Source: Selaginella moellendorffii
Taxonomy: Eukaryota; Streptophyta; Lycopodiopsida; Selaginellales; Selaginellaceae
Direction: 5' to 3'
NCBI RefSeq assembly: GCF_000143415.4
Contig: NW_003314318.1
Span: 1,167,394 to 1,231,393 of the forward strand
DNA: 64,000 nucleotides
This document shows, piece by piece, positions 34,823-45,766 of this stretch (within the stretch, counting starts at the first letter, position 1; every line of letters starts with the position of its first letter). A program made the translations under genes and the position numbers. The notes under the pieces were generated by a model, which was not told the origin of the DNA, made no database searches, and saw nothing but the letters and a program-made list of their open reading frames with translations.

Positions 34823-34897
34823 ATCAACATGTATGGCAAGTGTGGATGAGCATGTGAGCTCTTGGATCATCAATCAAAGATGTAAGTGTGCTATGGA
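34823..34897 (+). pseudogene. PPR gene fragment, 5' piece
   Basis: The plus strand reads INMYGKCG, then a stop, then CELLDHQSKM. This parallels the segment of the PPR gene at about 30487-30570. The homology stops where the Copia-derived sequence begins and continues at 37.94 kb. Confidence 0.6.
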
Positions 34898-34899
34898 GG

Positions 34900-37800
34900 G
34901 CAATGAGTATATCTTAGTATTTATAGAGTAGGTTTTTGGACATTTTGTTTTGGGCATTTACTCATGAGATTAATGTTTTCCTGCTGTATTTGATGAGATG
35001 TAGCTTTGTTCTCTCTTCATTTCTCTAGATGGTATCAAAGTGTAGTTTCTATCATTGCTTATTCACACCAAAGTCATTTTTGAGCCATACAATGGTATTG
35101 GTTTTCATGTTACAACATAAATATACCTTATGGAGAAGAATATCTTGATGGCCAACAACAAATCAACAAATTAGGGTTGAGATTTTTTCTCTTATACTCT
35201 TACTATTTTGTCTTTTCATATCTCTCACTCATCATTTAGGGAGCCAACATGGTTTTGCCAGGTTGCTTCACTTTCAAGTTGAGGTGCAACTAAAGAAAGT
35301 AGGATTGGAGGGAGTATGGCAGCATTCAACTATGGTTATGTCTGTGGCAATTAGCAAGTATAGATAAGATGGGAGAGAGCTTTTACTCTTTCTCTCCCTT
35401 GTATAATAGCAACATTAATAGTGGCAACAATACAAGTATATCTATTATCCCTTTTCTTCATAGTTATTGATCCCAAAGTTTGCAAAGGTCTATTTTCTTG
35501 CTGTTACTTAGCCCAATGCTAACAACAATGGCTACAACATCAAGAAGAACTCTTACACCTTTCTCTCAGTGCAACCAAGTGTTGTCTCTCCCTATGCCTT
35601 CCAATATATGGCTCTATATGGAGTAAATATAGAGTGGGGGAAAAAGAAGTTTTTAGTAAACAAGATATTCAAACTATAATTGATCAAAGTTTTTTAGGCT
35701 AATGCATACAATGTCTTAGAGTTTGTCCTTAGGATCTAACATGATGGTTTTGGTAATGTGCAACTTGAGACACCACACACAATAAATACAATTGTCACCC
35801 TTAATTGATGCACTAGGTGATAATGGCATTTGTGGTCAATAAGAGTTGTGCATTGCTAAGCTTTAGGGCTTCTTCATATAGCTCGTGGCTAATGTATAAA
35901 TGAGTAATAGAGGCTTAGATCTTAAATTGTCTCATAGTATCAAAGGTAAGATAGCACTATAGAAGGAAAGATATTCATCTGCAAGTTTGATAGAGAAGGT
36001 TCAAGATCCATTTTGAATCCCATCTTTTATTTCATTGTTTATAGATGGGATAAAGTTGTCATTGGCTCCAAGCTCTTACTAAGGTAGTGTTTAGTTCTTA
36101 AGAAAATGAGTTAGAAGAGTGATTGTTAATTGCTTTGTGATTAGGGATTGTTTGAGGATTATGCTTGATTTTAACAATAATGGGTTTACTTATTAGATGG
36201 TATTTCAAAGGATTTTATTGTTAGAATTAATTTTTTTTTTCATGTTAGCATATCAATTCCACCTCTTTCAATATTGTTTAATTGTGTTTAGTTTGTGGTG
36301 TTAGATTGTGTTGAGTCTAGGAGGTCATGATTCACTCCTTAATAATGTGTTATTTATAATTGAATAACATAATAGTGTTGTTGAGAGGAAAAACCACACA
36401 CTTGTAAATGTTGCTTATGCTTTGTTTGTTAATACAAACATTTGTCAAAAAGCCATAATAATGCATGTCCAAAATTGTTTTGCCACTATTGCATTGAATG
36501 GCAAGACCTTTGAGGAATTTTGGATAGGCTCAATTTTTAATGTTTCCCACTTCAGGGTCTTTAGATGTGTTGCTTATACACATATCCAAGATCAGCTTCC
36601 AAAAAATCTAAATAACAAAAACAAAAAATTCATTTTCAAGATGACCCCATTGGAAGGGAAGGTTACTAAGTTATGGGATCTTGAAACTTCTAAGTATAGA
36701 CATAGTGTTCAATGAGGATGATTTCCCTACTTATTCAACTAATCCACAAGATCCCTCCCTCATTCATGAATGTGTCCCAATGATCCCACTACTTGTGCAT
36801 ATACTAGCAAATCTAAGTTATGCCCTACTACCTAACCCTTCTAAGGGGATCTCTTCATTTCAAACATGGCTGGTCCAAGTGTCCCTATGGCTAATGTTTG
36901 ATGTTGTGCTTCTACTGCCTCTGCCACCTCATCAGTGTTGTGGCATACTTGATCCCATGCTAATACAAGACCACCCTTGTGACCATTAGCCCTCTTTGAA
37001 GGTCTGAGAAAGTTCTGAGCTTGATTACTTTTGCAGTCTTGTCAATGCTGGCATTCCACTTGCATATGATACAGTGGTGATTGGCCTAGAGGTATTTTTG
37101 GATGGAAGTTACTGCAAAGGAAGTTGCTTCTATTCAAGCTAATGGCACTTATGTCCAAGTTGACTCAGCTCCAACAGGACATTGTGTCTTGAATCCAAAG
37201 TGGATCTTTTCTAAAAAGTATGACAAAGATGGCCAAGTGGTATGCAAAAGTGGCAAATCCACCATATGGATGTCAAATTAACATTTCTCAATGGGGATTT
37301 AAAGGAGGATATCTACACGCATATTCCTGTTGTGTTTGAGGACGACATTGCCCTTGCTAGTGTTGTATGGCAATTACAAAAAGCTTTGCAAATATAAGCT
37401 CTGGTGTTTGGTATCAGAAATTTAATGCTGCCTTACATACTTGAGGATTTTGTCAATGCCATACTGATCACAACATGCATACTAAACATCATGTAAGGAG
37501 TATGCTTATTGTTCCCCTCTATATTGATGATCTACTCATCACTATGATCCAATTACCATTGTTGCTTTGAAAGTAACCATTCCTGAACTTCAAAACTTCT
37601 GGCTCATTATAGACCCTAAACCCTTTTTATCCTTAATGCCACATGATCTCACAGTGACAAAAGGTCAAGGGCTTGCTTGACCGATTTGGTATGTGAGATT
37701 GGCACCTTGTGAAGACCCTGATGCTTGTTGGTGCCATCAACTTCACTGCTGACTAGTTTGGCATGCCCTTGGCAACTAGGACTCCCTATCACAACTTCAT

Positions 37801-37935
37801 TGTTTGCCTCACATACTTGGCTCTCTTGAATTGTCATCACCTATGCAACCATTGCTTTAAGTCAGTTCAACACATCTGACCACAACACACTAGCAGGCTG
37901 CTAAATGTATTGCCTAATATCTCCAACATGCTTAT
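34900..37935 (+). mobile_element. Decayed Ty1/Copia retrotransposon
   Basis: A TGGTATCAAAG primer site for initiator Met tRNA is at 35030-35040, so a 5' LTR should end just before it. The integrase end is at 36.4-36.7 kb (SHFRVFRCVAYTHIQDQL). Reverse transcriptase pieces are at 37.1-37.55 kb (HHMDVKLTFLNGDLKEDIY; PLYIDDLLIT). An RNase H remnant (ALSQFN) is near 37.87 kb. The order is Copia-type (integrase before RT). Stops and frameshifts are abundant. The 3' LTR is missing: RNase H sequence runs directly into PPR sequence. The 35.1-36.4 kb part is AT-rich and too decayed to read as gag. Confidence 0.8.
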
Positions 37936-37940
37936 GAAAG

Positions 37941-38259
37941 CTGTCTTGCTCTCAGCTTGCACGCCAGCTGCCCCGACTATGGCGTGGCCTGGCGTGGACG
38001 ACCCTTGCTGGTCCACCGCGACATGGCACGCAGCGAGCCGGTGGGAGAAGCCAGAGCAATATCTAGGCAGGGCAGCTTCCAGGGCTGCCAGTGTGGTAGA
38101 GGAGTGTGGGGTCAAGCAGATTGATCGGGCCACAGGGAAAAGGAGGAGATGCTGTGCTACCACAGCGAGAAGCTGGCGATTGTGCTCTTGATTGCATCAT
38201 TGACAATCAATGTTGCAGGGAGAAAAATGGCACAGAGTTTTCAAGTGCGTGATTACTGA
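37941..38259 (+). pseudogene. PPR-DYW gene fragment, 3' piece
   Basis: Patches such as CTCAGCTTGCACGCC, CCCGACTATGGCGT and GAGGAGATGCTGTGCTACCA match 30690-31480 of the intact PPR gene, with large internal deletions and frameshifts. The last codons approximate the DYW end. With the piece at 34.8 kb it marks a dead PPR gene interrupted by Copia sequence. Confidence 0.8.
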
Positions 38260-38263
38260 AGAA

Positions 38264-38810
38264 AGTTAGCCCAAAGAAGAGTGTGTTCCTCGAGCGATCC
38301 CAAACCATCGCAATCATTGACGGCATCACGGATCAGGTCATGGAGGATCGAGTCCAAGGGTGGGGAACTCGAGGACAAGCACACTTCTGCTGTGACAGCG
38401 GGCATCGCAAGAGGCAAATAGGAAAAGACAGAATGGACAAGGAACTAACCACAAATGCAAAAGAAAGAACCACAAGAAGGACCATGCAGAAGATATTGGC
38501 AGGCAACACGGAGGATGTAGGCAAACAGGGGAAGGTAATTACCAGGGAGTTGATCATCTCATTGCTAACCACCACTTATCTATCTCCTGTTTTTGTTTTG
38601 GCAGGCTTGCCCATGGACAAGCAAGAAACATTGATTAAGAGGACGTGTACTTGAATCCGTGGGTCACCAGACCATCTGAAAAGTATATGAATAAGAACTA
38701 CAGATATCTTCAAAAGATGCAAAAATGTCAAAAGTGATAATGAAGCTGCTGAAAAAAGGTGGAAGAAGTAAAAGTTTGGTCTGAAATTTTGAAGGCACGA
38801 ACCTCATGTA
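38264..38810. other. Intergenic stretch upstream of P450 gene 2
   Basis: A plus-strand frame of 123 codons at 38283-38654 has a composition rich in Lys, Arg and Thr and no recognised domain; I do not call it a gene. No GNATATNC array like that of gene 1 was noticed here. Confidence 0.35.
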
Positions 38811-38818
38811 TACGTGAT

Positions 38819-38827
38819 TATATAAAA
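38819..38827 (+). promoter_or_regulatory. TATA box of P450 gene 2
   Basis: TATATAAAA in the same context as gene 1 (GTGATTATA...AAAATC), about 150 bp before the ATG. Another AT-rich string (CATATATAATT) is only about 20 bp before the ATG and is too close to act as a standard TATA box. Confidence 0.5.
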
Positions 38828-38975
38828 TCTTTGACTATATAGACCACAGGCCGTGACTCATGATCTTTGCCAGGGTAATCGTATCAGACTTTAGATAGAA
38901 GAAAGAAAGCACAAGCAGCCATGGAGTTTTGATCAAAGGTAGCAAAGAAAGAAGCATATATAATTCTTGCAAAAC

Positions 38976-40527
38976 ATGCCTTGGATCACTGTTGTAGCAT
39001 CGTTCTTGATCCCAGTGCTGGGAACTCTGTGGATCTGGAGGTATTTCTCACGGGAACGCTATGATCCACCGCTGCCTCCCGGAAGCATGGGACTCCCACT
39101 TGTGGGCGAGACGCTCCACATTTTGTACGCCATGAAAACGAGCACGCTATGGGAGTTTTACGGGGCTCGGGAGAAGAAGTATGGCCCTATTTACAAGACA
39201 CACATCTTCGGCCGCCCCACGATCGTCGTGAGCCCTCCTCTGGGATTCAAGCTTTTGTTCTCCAACCATGGCAAGCTCGTCGAGAGCTCCTGGCCGCAGC
39301 CCATGAAGACGCTCTTGGGCGACAAGTGTTTGTTCTTCATGGAGGGCCAGAAAGCCAAGAGCTTTCGTCACATTCTCCTGGCGTTCCTCGGCCCGGATGC
39401 CATACGGCGGTATGTGGAGAGGGCGAGCGTGATCATCCAAGAACACATTGACAAGTTTTGGATGGCTGGATCCGAGGTGAAGGCTTACCCCCTCGTGAAG
39501 AAGGCCTTGTTCTCGCTCGTCTTTAGCTTGTTCTTGAGCATCTCGGACGAGGAGGAGGAGAGGGAGCTCCTGGCTCCTTTCCAGGGTTTCTTGCAAGGGT
39601 TGCTTGAGCTGCCGATCGACTTGCCAGGGACAATGTTTCGTCGCGCAAAGGTTGGACGGGCGAAGATCTTTAAGAAGCTGGACGAGTACATAGCCAAGAG
39701 AAAGATCGAGCTAGAAACTGGCAAAGCATGGCCTCAACAGGATTTTCTCAGTGTTCTCTTGACTACCAAGGGAGAGGATGGAGAGCCCATGACCAAGGAA
39801 GAGATCAAACAAAACATTCTCATGTTGGTCATGTCAGCTCACGATACCACCGTAAGCTCCTTGGTAAGTTCCATGAAATACATTGGAGAGAATCCATGGT
39901 GCTACGATCGACTTAGAGAAGGTAATGGCGTTGTTCTTGAGAGCTTTCCAGATCTAACTCTTGCTCGATTGTAGAACACGTCTCCATTGCGCTTGCCAAA
40001 TCTCAAAAGGAGCCACTCACTCACAGCGATTTGCAAAAGATGGACTACACTTGGAAGATCGTCCAGGAAGCAATGCGCTTGGCTCCTCCCGCAGCTGGAA
40101 ACCTCCGAAGGGCGACCACTGAATTTACCATGGATGGATTCACGGTTCCAAAGGACTGGCAAGTAAGTTCACGATCAAAGTTTCTATGCACTCCATTCTA
40201 AAGTGGTATCTCTGCTCTTCGCAGCTTAACTGGACTGTGTTTCGCAGCCACAAGAAAAAAGAGTTCTTTGAGGAGCCAGAGATGTTTAATCCAGATCGAT
40301 TTGATCGCCCATTGCTTCCAAACACTTACGTTCCATTTGGTGGAGGCCCTCGCATTTGTCCCGGATACGAGCTCGCCAAGATGCAAGACCGCATTTTTCT
40401 ACATTACCTTGTCACAAGGTTTAAGTGGACGTTGCTGGATCCAAACGAGGCCATCCACATGACCCCACTCGCTCTTCCCGTCAATGGCCTCGGCATAAAA
40501 CTCGTATCCAATCCAGTAAAAATCTGA
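38976..40527 (+). CDS. Cytochrome P450, CYP85 clan (CYP716/CYP725-like), gene 2
   Basis: Exons 38976-39921, 39975-40162 and 40225-40527 give 478 aa. Anchor, hinge, SAHDTT, EAMR and FGGGPRICPGYELA are all present. It differs from gene 1 by scattered substitutions, three extra anchor residues and a shorter second intron (62 against 94 nt). The duplication is recent, so substrate range is probably shared. No GNATATNC array was noticed upstream, so expression may differ from gene 1. Confidence 0.93.
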
Positions 40528-40716
40528 CTTTTCGAAGGCTCTGAACGACGGATGGATCATAGTTCGTAAGAGTAAATAAGAACAGTGAAGTCTTTGGCAC
40601 AAAGGTCAAATAAAGAAGCTACGCTACCGAAGAAACCGGATACGCAAGGGGGCGGCATTGTCTTCACGGGTAATTTCGATTTAAAAGCTCCCAGGTCTAG
40701 AGAAATAGTGAAAAAA

Positions 40717-42254
40717 ATGCTAGAGTTTCCAGGAGTAATAGCGGTGGTGAGCTTAGTACTGGCCGGGATATGGATCTGGAGGGCTTTCTCACAGAAATCC
40801 TATGACCCAACTACGCCTCCGGGAAGTTTTGGGCTCCCGTTCCTGGGAGAAACTCTCCATCTCTTGTACAGCATGAAAGCAAACGATCTATCGGGATTCT
40901 ACGAGTCTCGTGAGCGAAAGTATGGCCAGGTTTTCAAGACACATCTGTTTGGCCACCCCACGGTAGTGGTAAGTCCTCCTCTTGGATTCAAGTTCTTGTT
41001 CTCCAACCATGGCAAGCTCGTCGAGAGCTCCTGGCCAGCTCCGGTAAAGATGCTTATGGGTGACAAGAGCTTGTTCTTCATGGAGGGCCAGAAAGCCAAG
41101 AGCTTCCGTCACATACTCATGCGTTCATTGGTCCCGAGGCAATGCGGAGGTATGTCGGGAGGTCCAGCTCCATCGCTCAGGCACACATCGAGAAGTTTTG
41201 GCTGGATGAATCGAAAGTTCGAGCGTACGTTCTCCTAAAGAAGGCGATGTTCTCGGCGGTGTTTAACTTGTTCTTGAGCATACAAAACGAGGAGGAGGAG
41301 AGAGAGCTCTTGGTTCCATTTGAGGAGTTTTTGCACGGTATGCTCGAGTTGCCGATCAACTTTCCAGGGCGGGCAAAGCTTGCGAGGCACAAGATCTTTG
41401 AGAAGCTGGACAAGTATATAAGCAAGAGAAAGGTGGAGATCCAGGAAGGGAAGGCGTCGGCTGAGCAAGATTTGCTCAGCGTTCTCTTGACAACGAGGGG
41501 AGAAGATGGAGAGCTCATGAGCGAGGAAGAGGTAAAGCGAAACATCCTCATGATGGTATTGGCCGGGCACGACACCACTGCTAGCACTCTGGTGGTCTCC
41601 ATGAAATGCATCGCTGAGAATCCTTGGTGCTACGATCGACTTAGACAAGGTTTTCACGATCATTCTTACGTCTTCTATGATATAACTCTCAAAGTTTCAT
41701 GACCAGAGCATCTTGCCATAGCTGCTGCGAAGGATTCGAGCGAGCCACTCCGAGTAGAAGATCTCCAAAAAATGAACTACACCTGGAAAGTTGTTCAGGA
41801 AGCCATGCGTCTGCTCCCTCCAGCGCTGGGAAACACGCGGATAGCGATCACGCAAATGACCATCGAGGGCTTCACAGTTCCAAAGATTGGCGAGTAAGTT
41901 CCTCCACTCGGTCATCTCAAGACGTAAAATCCTTTTTTGATTGATGGCCAGTTCATGTGGAGCGTCTTCCAGAGCAACAGGAGGAGCGCGTTCTTCCCCG
42001 ACCCAGACAAGTTCGATCCGGAGCGATTCGATGCTAGCTCGGGCTTGATCCCATACACGTACGTTCCATTTGGCGGAGGCCCTCGCATTTGCCCCGGGAA
42101 CGAGTTCGCCAAGATGCTCGTCCGCGTGTTCTTGCATCATCTCCTCACCCAGTTCCAGTGGTCGCTCGTCGATGCAAAGGAGCACGTCCAAATGGCTCCA
42201 ATCGCAGCTCCGGCCAATGGCCTCCACATCAAACTCTCCAAAAATCCAATATAA
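40717..42254 (+). pseudogene. Cytochrome P450 copy 3, two frameshifts
   Basis: From ATG 40717 (MLEFPGVIAVVSLVLAGIWI) the copy reads through PPGSFGLPFLGETLHLLYSM and KSFRHILM. It then loses a base near 41120, where copy 5 reads AFLGPEAMRRYV. It continues in the new frame through LAGHDTT and the first intron. A second single-base loss near 41883 breaks the VPKDW motif. Exon 3 keeps an intact heme loop FGGGPRICPGNEFA. A 12-nt in-frame deletion precedes the RAKLARHK stretch. Unless both frameshifts are sequencing errors, this is a young pseudogene. Confidence 0.8.
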
Positions 42255-42289
42255 TCTCTCGCGGTTCCCTGGATGGAAAACATAGCATC

Positions 42290-43150
42290 ATACTTTACCA
42301 CCAATTTTATACGGCGGTACGTTGGGACGAGCGTGATCATTGAAGATCACATCGAAAAGTGGATACGTCGTCTTGTTCTCGCTCGTCTTTAGCTTGTTTT
42401 TGAGCATCTCAGAGGAGTGGGATTGGTTGAGCTGCCGATCGACTTGCCAGGGATGATGTTTCGTCGCGCAAAGGTTGGACGGGCGAAGAGAAACTGGCCT
42501 CAAGAGAATTTTCTCAGTGTTCTCCTGATAACCAAGGGAGAGGATGGAGAGCCCATGACCGAGGAGGAGAGCAAACAAAATATTCTTATGTTGGTCATGT
42601 CAGCCCACGATACTACCTGAGCTCCTAGTGATGAGTTCCATGGAAACACATTGGAAAAAATCCATGGTGCTACGATCGAGTTAAAGAAGGTAACTGCACT
42701 GTTCTTACGTTTGCAGACCGTACTTACAACTCTTGCTCTCCATTGGGGAATCGCTATGCCTTGATCTCCCAATGAGCCACTCACTACACACGGATATTTG
42801 CAAAAGATGGACTGACCGTCCAGGAAGCTATATGCGCATGGCTCCTCCCGCCGCTGGAAAACTCCAAAGGGGATCTGAATTTACCATGGATGGTTCAAGG
42901 CCTGGCAAGTAAGTTCTGCACTCCACTCTTCGCAGCTTAACTGTTTCGCTGCTACAAGTAAGAAGAGTTTTTTGAGGAGCCGGAGAAGATCGATTAGATC
43001 GCCCATTGCTTTCAAACACCTACGTTCCATTGAGCGGAGGCCCTCGCGTTTGTCCCGGATACGAGCTCGCAAGATGCAAGACCGCATTTTTCTACACCAC
43101 CGTGTTGGAGGCTGCTGGATCCAAACGAGGCCATGACCCGCCTCGTCAAA
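42290..43150 (+). pseudogene. Cytochrome P450 copy 4, heavily decayed
   Basis: Patches equal to genes 1 and 2 appear in order: VELPIDLPGMMFRRAKVGRA, then NFLSVLLITKGEDGEPM, then MSAHDTT followed by a stop, a damaged K-helix exon, and a heme-region remnant near 43.02-43.1 kb. The N-terminal third is missing and many small deletions are present. Confidence 0.85.
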
Positions 43151-43252
43151 TAAAGATTCGATATGCTAGATAAGAGTCAGGACATGTAGGGCGGCATTGT
43201 CTTCTCTAGATCCTTCACAAGTACCTTCAATTTCAAGAAGAAAGAGAAAAAA

Positions 43253-44553
43253 ATGCTAGAATTTCCAATAGTAGCAGTGGTGAGTTTAGTACTGGCCGGA
43301 ATATGGATCTGGAGGGCTTTCTCGCAGAAATCCTATGACCCACCGACGCCTCCTCTTGTCACCCATAAGCATCCTTCATTGGCGCTGTCTTGGCGCCAAT
43401 GAAGATGATCATGGGTGACAAGAGCTTGTTCTTCATGGAGGGCCAGAGAGCGAAGAGCTTCCGTCACATACTTATGGCGTTCCTTGGTCCCGAGGCTATG
43501 CGAAGGTATGTTGCGAGGGCCAGCTCCATCGCCCAGGCACACATCGAGAAGTTTTGGCTGGATGGATCGGAGGTTCGAGCATATTTACTCGTTAAGAAGG
43601 CCTTGTTCTCGGTGGTGTTTAACTTGTTTTTGAGCATACAAAACGAGGAGGAGGAGAAAGAGCTCTTGGTTCCATTTGAGGAGTTTTTGCACGGCTTAGT
43701 CGAGCTGCCCATCAACTTTCCAGGGACCAAGTTTCGGCGGGCAAAGCTTGCGACGCGCAAGATCTTTGGGAAGCTGGACAAGTTCATAAGCAAGAGAAAG
43801 GTGGAGCTTCAGGAAGGGAGGGCGTCGGCTGAGCAAGATTTGCTCAGCGTTCTCTTGACAACGAGGGGAGAGGATGGAGAGAGAAAAACATCCTAATGAT
43901 GGTCATGGCCGGGCACGACACCACTGCTAGCACTCTGGCGGTCTCCATGAAATGCATCGCTGAGAATCCTTGGTGCTACGATCGACTTCGACAAGGTTTT
44001 TACGATCATCCTCTATGATCTAACTCTCAAAGTTTCATGACCAGAGCATCTTGCCATAGCTGCTGCGAAGCCACTCCGTGTAGAAGACCTCCAAAAGATG
44101 AACTACACCTGGAAAGTTGCGTCTGGTCCCTCCAGTGCTGGGAAACACGCGGATAGCGATCACGCAAATGACCATCGAGGGCTTCACAGTTCCAAAAGAT
44201 TGGCGAGTAAGTTCCTTCACTCGATCATCTCAAGAACTTCTCTCATGATCATTGATGGTCAGTTCATGTGGAGCGTCTTCCGGAGCAACAGGAGGAGCGC
44301 GTTCTTCCCCGACCCAGACAAGTTCGATCCGGAGCGATTCGATGGGAGCTCGGGCTTGATCCCATACACGTACGTTCCATTTGGTGGAGGCCCTCGCATT
44401 TGCCCCGGGAACGAGTTCGCCAAGATGCTCCTCCGCGTGTTCTTGCATCATCTCCTCACCCAGTTCCAGTGGGCGCTCCTCGATCCAAACGAGCACTCCA
44501 TTCGCACTTCCGGCCAACGGCCTCCACGTCAAACTGTCCAAAAATCCAATATA
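43253..44553 (+). pseudogene. Cytochrome P450 copy 5, deleted and rearranged
   Basis: It starts like copy 3 (MLEFPIVAVVSLVLAGIWIW), but most of the hinge-to-B-helix region is missing and replaced by a short hairpin-forming junction (43355-43422). The middle is intact (GDKSLFFMEGQRAKSFRHIL to GEDGE). A deletion then joins GEDGE to the KNIL codons in the wrong frame, and another removes the EAMR region. The heme exon with FGGGPRICPGNEFA survives. Confidence 0.88.
43355..43422. repeat. Hairpin-forming inverted repeat at a deletion junction
   Basis: The left arm 43355-43385 (starting CTTGTCACCCATAAGCATC) is nearly the reverse complement of the right arm 43393-43422 (ending ATGGGTGACAAG), with a 7-nt loop. 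The right arm is the normal P450 coding sequence; the left arm is an inverted copy of it at the deletion point. Confidence 0.8.
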
Positions 44554-44554
44554 A

Positions 44555-44929
44555 TCCCTCGCGAGGTTCCCTGGATCTTGGAAACCATAAACTATATCAC
44601 TCGATCTTGGAACCATAGCATCACACTTTACCACCATTTTTATAACGTCCTTCCACGAATCAAGCATGTTGCATGTATCTTTCTTGTGGAAGCTTCAGGA
44701 TCTTGAAGAGAGTAATCACTCGCCTTAAAAGAATGCCTCAAAACTTAATCCACACGCGCGCCGCCACCTTACACATACGTGTATGCCTACGGTCATACGG
44801 ATACGAAATCTGACTGACGGCAGCCGCCACTTATTGCCGTCTCCTATCCTAACGATCTTGTGTTTTCACATTTTCCTGTTGACTGGCGAAGAGCTCAAGA
44901 TCTTCTCAAGAAAGGCTCTATCTTTTCTT

Positions 44930-44972
<43 letters not shown>

Positions 44973-45766
44973 GCCGCCATAGCCAGCGAGCTCCAGCAGA
45001 GGTTCGACAGCGCCAGATCGCTCACAACTAAAACTTTTATCGCGTGGCAGCGAGTTTTGGGCGAGACGTTCTCTCATCTGGGGAGAAGAAATTCGATGGA
45101 CAGTAACGTATCCAGTCAGTGACACAGAGCTCAGGCTTTTAATTCTCCTCTTTGGATTTCCTCTTCCTCCTCCTCTGCCATAGTTCTTTCCATTTGGCGC
45201 CTTGCAATTGCTGGCTTGTTGTATGTGTTCTAGTTGGCGATCAATCAATGCCACCACCACCAGCGGCCAGCCGCAAGACAAATCCTGATCGAACACCATC
45301 AATCCTGGGGCTCCATGCTCCTCAATCAATTTGTCTCCAGGCCCTCCTCGCGTCTCTTCTCTCGCCTTGATGATCTTCTTCCATTTCCAGAAGAAAGCGA
45401 GAAATTTACACCACTCTCTCGCCGTCGTCACTGTTCCGTTTCGTGAACATCACCCGCAATTAAGAACGAGCTGACGAAGCTTTCTTGCTTGTTCTCCATC
45501 CATTCTTTGCTCATCCCGTTTGCTTCCAGTGTTCCAAAGTTTCCAAACGGACGAGATCGAGAACCAAGTATACGTGGTCTAAGAAAAATCTCGTTTTTCT
45601 TTTCTCATCCAAAGCGTACTTCACTTCTAAAGCTGGATTAGCCGCGAAGAACAGTAGGAAAAGAGCTCTTTTTCACCTGACAAGGCGGCGCTTTGCTCCG
45701 TTCGTATCACTGACCACCTCGAGCCGACGCTGCTTTTTTCCCAACTTTTTCTTCTCGGGCTTCCCA
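44555..45766. other. Intergenic stretch with CT microsatellite
   Basis: A (CT)n run of about 38 bp lies at 44933-44970. No gene was recognised; overlapping short frames on both strands look accidental. The right part is probably the 3' UTR of the OVATE gene. Confidence 0.45.

Noticed and set aside
38283..38654. 123-codon plus frame between the PPR fragment and P450 gene 2
   Set aside because: No recognised domain, decayed-repeat surroundings and no splice or promoter support.
38955..38963. TATATAA just before the start of P450 gene 2
   Set aside because: It is only about 20 bp from the ATG, too close for a TATA box; the string at 38819 matches the promoter of gene 1 better.
44933..44970. 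(CT)n run as a possible GAGA-type regulatory element
   Set aside because: It is a plain microsatellite and lies downstream of genes on both sides rather than near a recognised promoter.
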